This document shows, one piece after another, positions 8,377-17,623 of a stretch of DNA of 64,000 bases (its first letter is position 1; every line of letters starts with the position of its first letter). The position numbers were made by a program, and so were the translations under genes. Under the pieces are notes generated by a model. It had not been told where the DNA came from, ran no database searches, and saw only the letters and a program-made list of their open reading frames with translations. The DNA lies in the NCBI GenBank assembly GCA_963794995.1, contig CAWCFV010000002.1, positions 2,790,001 through 2,854,000 on the forward strand. Reading direction: 5' to 3'. This DNA is from CAWCFV01 sp963794995. GTDB lineage: Bacteria; Actinomycetota; Actinomycetes; JACCUZ01.

Positions 8377-9480
8377 ATGAGTTCCCCCGCGGCCGGCCGA
8401 CCGCGGGCGGTTCGCTCCGGGCGTAGCGGGACGCGCGCACCCGTGGTCGCCGTGACCGGCGCCGCCACCGGGCTGGGCGCCGCCGTGGCGGCCCGTCTGG
8501 TCGCCAACCCGGCGGTGGGCAAGGTGCTCGGCCTGGACGACCGGCGCGGGCCGGTGGAGGGCGTGTCCTGGCGGGTGCTCGACGTCCGCGACCCGTCGCT
8601 GGTCACCCGGCTCGCGAAGGTCGACACGGTCGTGCACCTCGCGACCGACGCCAGCCTCGAGCGCGACCGGCGCGACCAGGGCGAGCTCAACATCCGCGGC
8701 ACGCAGGCGGTGCTCACCGCGGCGGCTGCGTCGGGCGTGCGGCGGGTGGTGCTGACGACCTCGGCGATGGTCTACGGCGCGCTGCCGGACAACGAGGTGC
8801 CGCTCGCCGAGGACGCGCCGCTGCGCGCGGTGCCGGACGGCGGCCTGCTGTCGGACTGGCTCGAGGTCGAGCGGCTGGCCGCCCAGGCGCCGCGGTCGCA
8901 TCCGGGGCTGCAGGTCACCGTGGTGCGCCCCGCGACGCTCGTGGGCCCGGAGATCGACAGCCTGCTCACCCGGCACTTCGAGGCGCCACGGCTGCTGGTC
9001 GTGCGGGACTCGTCGCCGCGCTGGCAGTTCTGCCACGTCGACGACCTGGCGGCCGCGCTCGAGCTGGCGGCGACCGGTGCCGTGTCGGGGGTGCTGACCG
9101 CCGGCTGCGAGGGCTGGCTGGAGCAGGAGGACGTCGAGCTGGTGTCCGGCATGCGGCGGATCGAGCTGCCGTCCTCCCTCGCGTTCGGGACCGCCGAGCG
9201 GCTGCACCGGCTCGGCGTGCTGCCGGCGCCGGCCAGCGACCTCCAGTACGTCGTGCACCCGTGGGTGGTGCCGTCGACCCGGCTGCGCGAGGCAGGCTGG
9301 CGCCCGGCGTACGACAACCCGACGGCACTCGGCCTGCTGCTCGAGCAGGCGCGCGGTCACCACGCCCTGGCCGCCCGGCGGGTCGGCCGGCGCGACGCGA
9401 CGATCGGGGCGGCCGGCGCCGCCGTCGCGGTGGTCGGCACCGCGGCACTGGTCCGGGCCGCACGACGGAAGAGGCGCTGA
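8377..9480 (+). CDS. NAD-dependent epimerase/dehydratase family (extended SDR) protein
   Basis: 367 residues. The N-terminal Rossmann motif is TGAATGLGAAVAARL, followed by LRGTQ-like spacing (NIRGTQAVL), the S..Y triad part TTSAMVYGALPD and RPATLVGPE. The YxxxK lysine is not obvious: the region after Y reads GALPDNEVPL, as in atypical members. A C-terminal hydrophobic tail (GAAGAAVAVVGTAAL) followed by RRKRR suggests membrane tethering. The ATG at 8377 has GGAGGG just upstream. The intergenic 8148-8376 is the divergent promoter region shared with the DUF2342 operon. Confidence 0.85.
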   Translation: MSSPAAGRPRAVRSGRSGTRAPVVAVTGAATGLGAAVAARLVANPAVGKVLGLDDRRGPVEGVSWRVLDVRDPSLVTRLAKVDTVVHLATDASLERDRRDQGELNIRGTQAVLTAAAASGVRRVVLTTSAMVYGALPDNEVPLAEDAPLRAVPDGGLLSDWLEVERLAAQAPRSHPGLQVTVVRPATLVGPEIDSLLTRHFEAPRLLVVRDSSPRWQFCHVDDLAAALELAATGAVSGVLTAGCEGWLEQEDVELVSGMRRIELPSSLAFGTAERLHRLGVLPAPASDLQYVVHPWVVPSTRLREAGWRPAYDNPTALGLLLEQARGHHALAARRVGRRDATIGAAGAAVAVVGTAALVRAARRKRR

Positions 9481-9905
9481 TGGACGTGCTGCGGCTGTGC
9501 GAGGTGCGGGACACCGCGCTGTCGGTCGACGAGGTCCTGGCGGCCGTGTCCGACCCGGGCTGCGGCGGCACCGCCCTGTTCGTCGGTGCCGTGCGCGAGC
9601 AGGACGGCGGCCGGGGGGTCACCGGGCTGGCGTACTCGGCCCATCCCAGTGTCGTGGACGAGCTGCGGGCCGTCGCCCTGGAGGTCGCGGCAGCCCACCC
9701 CGAGGTCCGCGCCCTGGCGGCGGTGCACCGCGTCGGTGAGCTCGGGATCGGCGAGCTCGCCGTGGTCGTCGGCGTCTCCTGCCCGCACCGGGGGGACGCG
9801 TTCACCGCCTGCCGGGCGCTGATCGACGAGCTCAAGTCCCGGGTGCCGATCTGGAAGCACCAGCTGTTCGCCGACGGCGGCGAGGAGTGGGTCGGGCTGC
9901 CGTGA
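9480..9905 (+). CDS. moaE: Molybdopterin synthase catalytic subunit MoaE
   Basis: 141 residues, the usual length. MoaE marks are GGTALFVGAVREQDGG, LAYSAHPSVVDEL, the HRVGELGIGE segment, SCPHRGDAF and the active-site lysine region KSRVPIWKHQ. With MoaD-thiocarboxylate it converts precursor Z to molybdopterin in the cytosol. Its ATG shares one base with the upstream SDR stop, indicating coupling. No moaD or other moa gene is in the window. Confidence 0.93.
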   Translation: MDVLRLCEVRDTALSVDEVLAAVSDPGCGGTALFVGAVREQDGGRGVTGLAYSAHPSVVDELRAVALEVAAAHPEVRALAAVHRVGELGIGELAVVVGVSCPHRGDAFTACRALIDELKSRVPIWKHQLFADGGEEWVGLP

Positions 9906-9925
9906 CCCGCGGCTAGCCTGAGGTC

Positions 9926-10105
9926 GTGGAGTCACTCGTCTGGCTGGCGATCCCCCTGGTCGCCCTGACCCTCGGGGTGCTCTGGGCGCTCTGGGCCAGC
10001 CGCACCCGGCCCCGCGCGGACACCCACCAGACCCTCGAGGAGCACGCCCGCTTCAAGGCGGCGTTCGACGTGGAGCAGCGACCGCGTCGGGGCGACGGCG
10101 ACTGA
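9926..10105 (+). CDS. Small single-pass membrane protein, unknown
   Basis: 59 residues from a GTG. Residues 3-24 (LVWLAIPLVALTLGVLWALW) form one membrane helix, followed by a positively charged cytosolic tail with EEHARFKAAF. It lies 20 nt after moaE and 27 nt before the PDZ-protease gene, all on the plus strand, so it is probably cotranscribed. Small proteins of this shape are usual before YlbL-type proteases in actinomycetes. Function unknown. Confidence 0.7.
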   Translation: MESLVWLAIPLVALTLGVLWALWASRTRPRADTHQTLEEHARFKAAFDVEQRPRRGDGD

Positions 10106-10132
10106 CAGGTCGCTCTCGTAGTCTTGCGCGTT

Positions 10133-11176
10133 GTGTCCCGCCGCGTGCTCGTCCTCGCCGTCGCCGGCTTCCTCACCGTGCTGCTGGCTGCGGTCGCGGC
10201 GCTGCTGCCCGTCCCGTACGTCGCGCTGCAGCCGGGCCCGACGGCCAACACGCTGGGCAAGGTCGACGGCACCGAGCTGATCCGCATCGAGGGGCGGCGG
10301 ACCTACCCCGACCGCGGGCACCTCGACCTGGTCACCGTGTCGGTGGTGGGCGGGCCGAGGCAGCGGCTCGACCTGCTGACCGCCCTGCGCGGCTGGGTCG
10401 ACGACAAGGTGGCGGTGGTGCCCGAGGCGTCGGTGTACCCCGAGGGGGAGACCGCCGAGCAGGCCGAGCGCGCGAGCAACGCCGAGATGACAGCGTCGCA
10501 GCGCAGCGCGACCACCGCCGCCCTGCGTTCCCTCGGCATCCCGGTGGAGAGCAGCGTCGAGGTGAGCCGGCTCGCGCCGAGGTCCCCGTCGCGGGGGAAG
10601 CTGCGGGCCGGTGACGTCGTGGTCTCCGTCGACGGGCAGCCCGTCGACGGTGGTGCCGCGCTGCGCGACGCGATCACCGCGCTGAGTCCCGGTGACCAGG
10701 TGCGCCTCGTGGTGCTGCGCAGCGGCCGGGAGGTCACGACGACGGTGACCACGGCGGCCGCGGGTGCCGACGACCGCGCGATCATCGGTGTCGAGACGCG
10801 CGACGACGTGACCTACCCCTTCTCCGTGGAGATCTCGCTCGACGACGTCGGCGGGCCGAGCGCCGGGCTGATGTTCGCGCTCGGCATCGTGGACAAGCTG
10901 ACCCCCGGCTCGCTGACCGGCGGGAAGTACATCGCCGGCACCGGCACCATCGACGACAGCGGGATGGTCGGCGACATCGGCGGGATCACCCAGAAGATGG
11001 TGGGTGCCCGCCGCAAGGGCGCCACCGTGTTCCTCTCGCCGCCCGGCAACTGCGCCCAGGCCAAGGCCACCAAGCCGGACGGGCTGCGGCTGGTGAAGGC
11101 GGTCAGCCTGGACGCGGCGGTCGCCGCGCTGGACGACCTGCGGTCCGGGCGGACCGCAGGCCTGCCGCGCTGCTAG
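10133..11176 (+). CDS. PDZ-domain Lon-like serine protease (YlbL family, S16)
   Basis: 347 residues. The N-terminus has one membrane helix (VLVLAVAGFLTVLLAAVAALL), then a PDZ domain (LRAGDVVVSVDGQPV) and a C-terminal Lon-type proteolytic domain. The Ser-Lys dyad is in VGGPSAGLMFALG (serine) and ITQKMVGARRKGA (lysine). The family is membrane-anchored with the protease outside. The GTG at 10133 (VSRRVLVL) is preferred over the TTG 9 nt upstream. Confidence 0.9.
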   Translation: MSRRVLVLAVAGFLTVLLAAVAALLPVPYVALQPGPTANTLGKVDGTELIRIEGRRTYPDRGHLDLVTVSVVGGPRQRLDLLTALRGWVDDKVAVVPEASVYPEGETAEQAERASNAEMTASQRSATTAALRSLGIPVESSVEVSRLAPRSPSRGKLRAGDVVVSVDGQPVDGGAALRDAITALSPGDQVRLVVLRSGREVTTTVTTAAAGADDRAIIGVETRDDVTYPFSVEISLDDVGGPSAGLMFALGIVDKLTPGSLTGGKYIAGTGTIDDSGMVGDIGGITQKMVGARRKGATVFLSPPGNCAQAKATKPDGLRLVKAVSLDAAVAALDDLRSGRTAGLPRC

Positions 11177-11181
11177 CCGCC

Positions 11182-11727
11182 TCAGCCCCCGGGATGGTCG
11201 GCGAGCGTCTCGGCCAGGGCGTCGGCCAGGCCCGGCACGAGGTCACGTCCGGTCAGCACCGAGGTCTCGTCGTCGTGCGCACGCATCCTCAGCGCGGCCG
11301 AGCGTGACCCGTCGCGCAGCACCGCGACGACGATCCTGACCTCCTGCCGCTCGGGATGCGCGGCGAGCCAGCTCAGGGCCTCGCCCTCGTCCTGCGGCAT
11401 GTCCTTCTCGACGGCCGGCGGCACCATGAGGCGTTCCACGCTCAGGGCGGTGCCGAGGACCTCGGCCGGCCAGGCGATGCCGGCGAGCAGCGAGTCGAGG
11501 CTGTCGTGCTCGGGCAGGTCGCCCTGGTCGACCGGCGTGAGGGCCCCCGGCTCGCCGTCCGCCAGGCCCAGCCGGTCGGCCAGCTGAGGCTCGCGGTGCA
11601 GCAGGTCGGCGGTCTCGACCAGGGCGAACAGGCGGGGCGGCTGGTCCCAGCCGGCCTCGGCCGCGTGCTGCTCCAGCTCGAGGGTCAGCCGGTCCAGCCG
11701 GGGGTTGCCGGCGGGCGTGTCGCTCAT
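11182..11727 (-). CDS. PPA1309 family protein
   Basis: 181 residues starting MSDTPAGNPRLDRLTLELE. Typical segments are WDQPPRLFALVETADLL, LEEIAWPAEV-like GIAWPAEVLGTAL and the end ETSVLTGRDLVPGLADAL. This is a conserved actinobacterial family of unknown function, often found next to the PDZ protease and UPF0182 genes, as here. It is convergent with the protease gene (5-nt gap) and divergent from UPF0182. Confidence 0.85.
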   Translation of the reverse strand: MSDTPAGNPRLDRLTLELEQHAAEAGWDQPPRLFALVETADLLHREPQLADRLGLADGEPGALTPVDQGDLPEHDSLDSLLAGIAWPAEVLGTALSVERLMVPPAVEKDMPQDEGEALSWLAAHPERQEVRIVVAVLRDGSRSAALRMRAHDDETSVLTGRDLVPGLADALAETLADHPGG

Positions 11728-11842
11728 GCCGTGATCCTCCCGTGCGGCCCGCGGCGCGGGGAACTCGCCCCCGGGTCGGTAAGTTGACCGGACGGGCGCG
11801 CGGGTTGCCGCGCGCACCTCGCCCGACGAACGGACCCATCGC

Positions 11843-14821
11843 GTGAGCTTCGACATGCCGGCCTCGGCCGGCGGCCCGCCCCCCCGGCCCGTGGCGGGGC
11901 CACGCCGGCGCGGGGGCGCCCTGCTGCCGACCCTGGTCGTGCTGGGGGTGCTGGCCATCGTCTTCAGCATCTTCACCGGCATCTACACCGACCTGCTGTG
12001 GTTCCGCTCGGTCGACTACGCGTCGGTGTTCTCCCGCACGCTGGGCGCGCGCTCGCTGCTGTTCGTCGGCTTCGGGCTGCTGTTCGCCGCCGCCGTGGCG
12101 GTGAACTTCGTGGTGGCCTACCGGTCCCGGCCGGCCTACCAGCCGATGATCCCGGGGCAGCAGGAGCTGGACCGGTACCGGATGGCGATCGACCCGTTCC
12201 GCCGCGTGGTCGTAGGCGTCATCGTCACGCTCGTCGGTCTGATCGCCGGCTCGGCGGCCGCGGGGGAGTGGCGCACCTACCTCCAGTGGCGCAACGGGGT
12301 GTCGTTCGGCGAGCGCGACGAGCAGTTCAACATGGACATCTCGTTCTTCGCCTTCGACCTGCCGTGGTACCGGTTCGTCCTCAGCTTCGCGTTCGCCGCC
12401 GTGGTGGTGAGCCTGATCGCGGCCGCGCTCACCCACTACCTCTACGGCGGCCTGCGGCTGCAGGCCTTCCTCGGCGAGCGGGCCACCCCTGCCGCGCGGG
12501 TGCACCTCTCGGTGCTGCTGGGGGTCTTCGTCCTGCTCAAGGCGGTCGCCTACTGGCTGGACCGCTACGGCCTGGCCGTCGGCGAGCACCGCATCAACCG
12601 CAGCGACTTCACCGGGCTGACCTACACCGACGTCAACGCCGTCCTGCAGGGCCGCACCATCCTGGCGATCATCTCGCTGATCTGCGCGGTGCTGTTCTTC
12701 GCGAACATCTTCCGCCGGACCTGGATCCTGCCCGGCATCGGCGTCGGGCTCCTGCTGCTGTCCGCCCTGCTCATCGGCGGCATCTACCCGGCCCTGGTGC
12801 AGCGCTTCACGGTCGCGCCGACGCAGGCCGAGAAGGAGGCGCCGTACATCAAGCGGAACATCGACGCGACCCGCGAGGCCTACGGCATCTCCGACGACGA
12901 GGTCGAGATCACGACCTACGACGCCGGCCTGCAGCCCGACCAGGCGCAGCTCGAGGGCGACGTGCCCACCCTGGAGGACGTCCGGCTGCTCGACCCGCAG
13001 CTGCTCAGCCCGACGTACAAGAACCTGCAGCAGATCAAGGCCTACTACGACTTCCCCGACTCGCTGGACGTCGACCGCTACACGGTCGGCGGCGAGACGC
13101 GCGACGTCGTGGTCGCGGTGCGCGAGGTCAGCCTGCAGGGGCTGCCGAGCCAGCAGCGGAACTGGATCAACGACCACACCCAGTACACCCACGGCTTCGG
13201 CTTCGTCGCCGCGCCGGGCAACATCACCAGCGGCGGCCGGCCGTCGTTCATCTCCTCCGACATCCCGCCGCGGGGCGAGCTCGGCACCGACTTCGAGCCG
13301 CGCATCTACTTCGGCCAGGAGTCGCCGACCTACAGCATCGTCGGCGCGCCCGAGGGCTCCCCGCCGCGCGAGCTCGACTTCCCCGACGACAGCGCGCCGT
13401 CCGGCCAGCGCAACACCGTCTACGAGGGCGAAGGCGGCGTGCCGGTCGGCTCGATGTGGCACAAGCTGCTGTTCGCGATGAAGTACCAGGAGGCCAACAT
13501 CCTCCTGTCCGGCCGGGTCAACGCCGAGTCGAAGATCCTCTACGACCGCGAGCCCAAGCAGCGCGTCGAGAAGGTCGCGCCGTGGCTGACGCTGGACGGC
13601 GACCCCTACCCCGCCATCATCGGCGACCGCATCATGTGGATCGTCGACGGCTACACGACGAGCAACGGCTACCCGTACTCCACGCGCAGCACGCTCGAGG
13701 ACGTCACCGCCGACTCGCGCACGCTGGCCGGCAACCGCCTGGTGACGCCGGTCGAGCGGGTGAACTACATCCGCAACTCGGTCAAGGCGACCGTCGACGC
13801 CTACGACGGCACGGTGACGCTGTACCAGTGGGACGAGCAGGACCCGGTGCTCAAGACCTGGATGCGGGCCTTCCCCGACACCGTCAAGCCGATCGGCGAC
13901 ATCGACGACGAGCTGATGGCCCACCTGCGCTACCCCGAGGACCTGTTCAAGGTGCAGCGCACGCTGCTCGCCAGCTACCACGTGAGCTCGCCGCAGACCT
14001 TCTACAGCGGCTCGGACTTCTGGCGGGTGCCCGACGACCCGACCCGCAGCGGCACCCAGGCCCTCGGCACCACCCAGCCGCCGTACTACGTGACCCTGCA
14101 GATGCCGGGGCAGGCCGAGCCGGCGTTCTCGCTCACCTCGACGTTCGTGCCGACCGGTGACCGGAACAACCTGGCCGCCTTCGTGGCGGTCAACGCCGAC
14201 CCCGGGCCGGACTACGGCAAGTTCCGGGTGCTGCAGCTGCCCCGCTCGCTGCAGATCAACGGTCCCTCGCAGGTGCAGAACCAGCTCGAGTCCGACGACG
14301 TGATCGCCGAGCAGATCAACATCCTCAAGCGCGGCACCACGGTGAAGTACGGCAACCTGCTCACCTTCCCGGTCGGCGGCGGGCTGCTCTACGTCGAGCC
14401 CGTGTACGTCCAGGCCGAGGCCACCACCTCGTTCCCGTTGCTGCGCAAGGTGCTGGTCTCCTTCGGCAACAGCGTCGCGTTCGAGGACACCCTCGACGAG
14501 GCGCTCGAGGTGCTCTTCGCCGACCAGGGCGGCAACCCGACCGACGGCGACGGCACCCCGACGCCACCACCGACCGACGGCGGCGAGACCCCGCCCGACA
14601 CCGGCACCGGGGACAGCCCTGCCCTCACCCAGGCCCTCGCCGACGCCCAGGACGCCATCGAGGCCGCGCAGGCGGCCCTCGCGGCCGGCGACTTCGCGGC
14701 GTACGGCGAGGCGCAGCAGGACCTGCGCGCCGCGATCGACCGCGCCGTGGCTGCGCAGCGCAGCGCGGGGCAGGCGACGCCGGCCCCGGACGCCTCGCCG
14801 TCGCCGTCCCCCTCGGGGTGA
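11843..14821 (+). CDS. UPF0182 family large membrane protein
   Basis: 992 residues from a GTG. About seven membrane helices lie in the first 320 residues (for example LLPTLVVLGVLAIVFSIF and VVVGVIVTLVGLIAGS). A long extracytoplasmic domain follows (TQAEKEAPYIKRNIDATR, FRRTWILPG before it). The tail is Pro/Thr-rich, then an Ala-rich coiled-coil-like helix (DAQDAIEAAQAALAAGDF). Length and order match the family. Function is not established. It ends 61 nt before the tRNA gene. Confidence 0.93.
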   Translation: MSFDMPASAGGPPPRPVAGPRRRGGALLPTLVVLGVLAIVFSIFTGIYTDLLWFRSVDYASVFSRTLGARSLLFVGFGLLFAAAVAVNFVVAYRSRPAYQPMIPGQQELDRYRMAIDPFRRVVVGVIVTLVGLIAGSAAAGEWRTYLQWRNGVSFGERDEQFNMDISFFAFDLPWYRFVLSFAFAAVVVSLIAAALTHYLYGGLRLQAFLGERATPAARVHLSVLLGVFVLLKAVAYWLDRYGLAVGEHRINRSDFTGLTYTDVNAVLQGRTILAIISLICAVLFFANIFRRTWILPGIGVGLLLLSALLIGGIYPALVQRFTVAPTQAEKEAPYIKRNIDATREAYGISDDEVEITTYDAGLQPDQAQLEGDVPTLEDVRLLDPQLLSPTYKNLQQIKAYYDFPDSLDVDRYTVGGETRDVVVAVREVSLQGLPSQQRNWINDHTQYTHGFGFVAAPGNITSGGRPSFISSDIPPRGELGTDFEPRIYFGQESPTYSIVGAPEGSPPRELDFPDDSAPSGQRNTVYEGEGGVPVGSMWHKLLFAMKYQEANILLSGRVNAESKILYDREPKQRVEKVAPWLTLDGDPYPAIIGDRIMWIVDGYTTSNGYPYSTRSTLEDVTADSRTLAGNRLVTPVERVNYIRNSVKATVDAYDGTVTLYQWDEQDPVLKTWMRAFPDTVKPIGDIDDELMAHLRYPEDLFKVQRTLLASYHVSSPQTFYSGSDFWRVPDDPTRSGTQALGTTQPPYYVTLQMPGQAEPAFSLTSTFVPTGDRNNLAAFVAVNADPGPDYGKFRVLQLPRSLQINGPSQVQNQLESDDVIAEQINILKRGTTVKYGNLLTFPVGGGLLYVEPVYVQAEATTSFPLLRKVLVSFGNSVAFEDTLDEALEVLFADQGGNPTDGDGTPTPPPTDGGETPPDTGTGDSPALTQALADAQDAIEAAQAALAAGDFAAYGEAQQDLRAAIDRAVAAQRSAGQATPAPDASPSPSPSG

Positions 14822-14882
14822 CGACCGACCGGTCCACCGATTTGCCGGTGCCACCGGCGCTGACGTAGAGTCGTCAACGCGA

Positions 14883-14959
14883 CGCGGGGTGGAGCAGCTC
14901 GGTAGCTCGCTGGGCTCATAACCCAGAGGTCGCAGGTTCAAATCCTGCCCCCGCTACCA
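14883..14959 (+). tRNA. Initiator tRNA-fMet (CAU)
   Basis: 77 nt with encoded CCA. The initiator marks are an unpaired first base (C1 opposite T72), three consecutive G:C pairs in the anticodon stem (GGG/CCC around CTCATAA), and the D-loop GCTCGGTAGCTC. The acceptor stem GCGGGG pairs with CCCCGC. A hairpin terminator follows. Its 3' half forms the left boundary repeat of the island. Confidence 0.95.
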
Positions 14960-14989
14960 AGAAAGTGCAGGTCAGAGGCCTGGTCCGGA
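14913..14989 (+). repeat. Left boundary repeat (attL-like) of a genomic island
   Basis: This 77-bp stretch covers the anticodon-to-3' end of tRNA-fMet plus 30 bp downstream. It is repeated in direct orientation at 43333-43409 with 8 mismatches by my alignment and no gaps. tRNA 3' ends are the usual attachment sites of tyrosine integrases. Confidence 0.85.
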
Positions 14990-15008
14990 CAAATCGGACC
15001 GAGCCTCT
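14974..15008 (+). terminator. tRNA-fMet terminator hairpin
   Basis: The stem pairs AGAGGC (14974-14979) with GCCTCT (15003-15008) and GGTCCG (14982-14987) with CGGACC (14995-15000), separated by a symmetric internal loop. Confidence 0.75.
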
Positions 15009-15053
15009 GTCGTCAATGTGCGCAGAGTGTGCGCAGACGACGGCTGCGGATGA

Positions 15054-15088
15054 CGGCGGACGGCGGACGGCGGACGGCGGACGGCGGA
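15054..15088. repeat. Five tandem copies of the 7-mer CGGCGGA
   Basis: Exact head-to-tail copies start at 15054, 15061, 15068, 15075 and 15082. The surrounding gap 15009-15460, between the tRNA terminator and mftF, shows no convincing gene; this repeat is its only clear feature, and the mftF promoter must also lie there. Confidence 0.85.
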
Positions 15089-15460
15089 GAGATTTGGACT
15101 GCGGGGCCCAGTACTGATGCGAGCCGGCGCACCGGACCAGCTCAGGCCGGAAGGTCCGCCCGGCTCACCGTGGTCGACAAGGCTCCGGACGGGGACGTCG
15201 TGAATGGACTTTCCACCGGGGCCACCAACGTCCCTGGGCCGGCTGAATCGCAAGCCTTGCCGAACCGGCGTTATCCCCGCGCCGCCGACAGGTGCGCGTC
15301 GGTCTCGCTGCCTCCCGCCAACAAGTCCGCCCCGGAACACTCCGCGTATGCACCCCCAGCCTGAGCCCGCAGCCTCGTGCACCGGCCGAACCAGGCGTAA
15401 CGACTCGCTCGCGGGAGGCAGGGCGACGCAGTCATTAGGTGGGTCGCGGAGGATGGTCGT

Positions 15461-16990
15461 ATGACGCCAAAGCAGAGGGTCCCCGTCGGTCGTCCGGGAC
15501 CAGGGGATCTCCCCGACCGTGTCCGCATAGCCCTCGATCCAGAAATCTCGTTCTGGGCTGGCGGATCGGTGGCGATGGGCGGCGCGCCCTGGCGCGTAGT
15601 CAAACTCGCGGACAGTGCAAGACCCTTCCTGGACGACTTGCGCTCCGCCGGTCCTCTTGGCTGTGTCTCGACCAGCAACCTCGAGCGAGCAGTAGCGCGG
15701 CATCTGTTGAATCGAGGGCTCGCCCACCCGGTGATCGAGCCAATGCCGCGAACGTTGTCGGTGACCGTCTTGATTCCTGCCTACGACCGGGTCGAACAAC
15801 TGGAGGCGTGCCTGACGTCGCTCTCCGGCGAGGACGTCGTGGTGATCGATGATGCTTCTCTTGGTGCCGAGGAAGTCCGGCGGGTTGTGGAGTCACATGG
15901 TGCGCGCTTGCTTCGTCACGCTTGCAATCGCGGGCCGGCCGCGGCGCGCAACACGGGCCTCGCGGCGACGACGTCGCCATTTGTCGCTTTCGTCGATTCA
16001 GACTGTCTTCCGGAGAAGGGTTGGCTCGATCAGCTGCTGCCCCACTTCACGGATCCGCTTGTGGCAGCTGTAGCGCCGCGTGTCGAGCCGGCGGTGGGCA
16101 TGTCCTCGCTGCTTGCTCGACACGAGGCGGCCCGCTCGGCTCTGGATATGGGGGCGAAGCCGGAGCAGGTGCGGCCTGGAGGGCGGCTGGGCTTTGTCCC
16201 GTCTGCGACTATGGTCGTTCGGCGTGCTGCTCTTGACGGGGCGGGCTTCGATGAGGCGCTCCGGCTGGGTGAGGACGTCGACCTGGTGTGGCGCCTCGTC
16301 GACGGTGGCTGGCAGGTTCGCTACGAGCCGGGTGTGACGGTCAGGCACGAGGCCCGCCTCGACCCGCTCGCCTGGTTACGACGGCGCTTCGAGTACGGGA
16401 CGTCGGCGGCCGACCTGCACAGTCGCCACCCGGACCGGCTCGCCCCGGCACACGTGTCGGCGTGGAACCTGGCCTCGCTCAGCCTGCTCGTCTCCCGCCG
16501 CCCGGGGTCTGCCGCTCTCGTCTCCGCGACGGCGGCCGCTCTGCTGGGCCAGCGGCTGCGCCGATCCGGTGGCGGCCCGCTGATGGCGGGAGCCATCGTG
16601 GGCAAGGGGCTGGTGTCGGACGCCGTGGCGGTGGGTCACGCCTTGCGTCGGGAGTGGTGGCCCCTGGGAATCCTCTCGCTCACGCTTTCGCGACGGTCGC
16701 GGCTCTGTCGGGTCGCGGCGTGCTGCATGCTCGGCCCCATCGCATTCGAATGGTTCGGGCGCCGACCCGACGTGGACCCGGCCCGGTACGCCGGGCTGCG
16801 GCTGATCGAGGACGCCGCTTACGGCAGCGGAGTCATCGTCAGCGCGGTGCGCGCGCGGAATGTGGGCCCACTCATGCCTGAGGTGCGACTGCCGTGGGCG
16901 TCCGCCTCGAGCCTGCGGACCGTCGGCCGTCGGCTCGGCCGCCAAGCATCGTCACGAGTCCGTCGAGAGCGGCGTCGAGCAGGGGGATGA
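15461..16990 (+). CDS. mftF: Mycofactocin glycosyltransferase MftF
   Basis: 509 residues, intact. The N-terminal 90 residues resemble the MftF-specific region (DPEISFWAGGSVAMGG). A GT2 domain follows: TVLIPAYDRVEQLEACL, then the nucleotide/metal motifs VVVIDDAS and VAFVDSDCLPEKGW, then LGEDVDLVWRL. Membrane-leaning helices lie in the C-terminal third. MftF adds glucose units to premycofactocin. In mycobacteria it follows mftE; here it lies first, 630 nt upstream of mftA, and runs convergently into mftR with an overlap of about 120 nt. Confidence 0.9.
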   Translation: MTPKQRVPVGRPGPGDLPDRVRIALDPEISFWAGGSVAMGGAPWRVVKLADSARPFLDDLRSAGPLGCVSTSNLERAVARHLLNRGLAHPVIEPMPRTLSVTVLIPAYDRVEQLEACLTSLSGEDVVVIDDASLGAEEVRRVVESHGARLLRHACNRGPAAARNTGLAATTSPFVAFVDSDCLPEKGWLDQLLPHFTDPLVAAVAPRVEPAVGMSSLLARHEAARSALDMGAKPEQVRPGGRLGFVPSATMVVRRAALDGAGFDEALRLGEDVDLVWRLVDGGWQVRYEPGVTVRHEARLDPLAWLRRRFEYGTSAADLHSRHPDRLAPAHVSAWNLASLSLLVSRRPGSAALVSATAAALLGQRLRRSGGGPLMAGAIVGKGLVSDAVAVGHALRREWWPLGILSLTLSRRSRLCRVAACCMLGPIAFEWFGRRPDVDPARYAGLRLIEDAAYGSGVIVSAVRARNVGPLMPEVRLPWASASSLRTVGRRLGRQASSRVRRERRRAGG

Positions 16991-17486
16991 GCTCGCTGTC
17001 CGGGTCGGCGAGCCATTGCTCGTAGCCGGCGACGGACACGCCCAGCAGCGCTTGCGCGACCACTTGCGGCATCAGCGAGTCGACCGGCTCGTCGAGCCGG
17101 CCCGCGACGAACCCAGCGATCACACCGCGCCAGGCCGCGTAGCGCAGCGTCGAGTGCGCTTGCAGCGCCGGGACCCGCAGGATCAGGGACATCCGCTGGC
17201 GGTGCACCCTTTGATGTGCCGGGTCCACCGTGTTGAACGCGAGAACCGCCTGGTGGAGCGACACGATCAACGGGTGGCGCGGGGGACCCGTCGAGCAGCG
17301 CGCGCAGCCGCGACAGCTCACCGTCGAAGTCGCCCCAGACGACGTCGTTCTTGGACTGGTAGTAGCGAAAGAAGGTCCGGCGCCCGATCCCGGCGGCGAC
17401 CGCGATGTGCTCGACCGTCGTCTGTCGAAGCCCCGACGGTGGAACAGATCGAGGGCGATGCGCTCGAGATCGGCCCGTGTCGTCAC
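16872..17486 (-). pseudogene. mftR: Mycofactocin regulator MftR (TetR family), two frameshifts
   Basis: Pieces in three frames join into one TetR regulator: ADLERIALDLFHRRGFD, then TTVEHIAVAAGIGRRTFFRYY and SKNDVVWGDFDGELSRL, then the C-terminal part VPALQAHSTLRYAAWRGVI and YEQWLADPDSELIPLL. These match MftR closely. One-base losses are needed near 17432 and in the C run near 17288. The GTG at 17486 is the last in-frame start, but GRRP just upstream suggests the real start is a little earlier. It is divergent from mftA and probably represses the shared promoter in 17487-17623. Sequencing error could explain the lesions. Confidence 0.85.
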
Positions 17487-17623
17487 CGGTCGTCGACCGA
17501 CCGGGGCATCCCGGTGCGTGGGAATGTGATTTCATCTGTTTGAACAAGACTCTTCCTTTGGGCAGCCGGTGCCATTACTCTCGCACTCAGTTCGGATGTC
17601 GACCCACGAACCTGGAGGCCACT

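Noticed and set aside
6220..9363. A 1047-codon minus-strand frame joining NUDIX to upstream DNA
   Set aside because: Only its last 186 codons match a family (NUDIX). The rest is an alternative frame of the DUF2342 gene and antisense to the SDR.
11243..14941. A 1232-codon minus-strand frame
   Set aside because: It is the shadow of UPF0182 and PPA1309 and even runs through the tRNA gene; its repetitive Arg/Gly/Val composition is not protein-like.
15054..15088. CRISPR array
   Set aside because: Units of 7 bp without spacers; no cas genes in the window.
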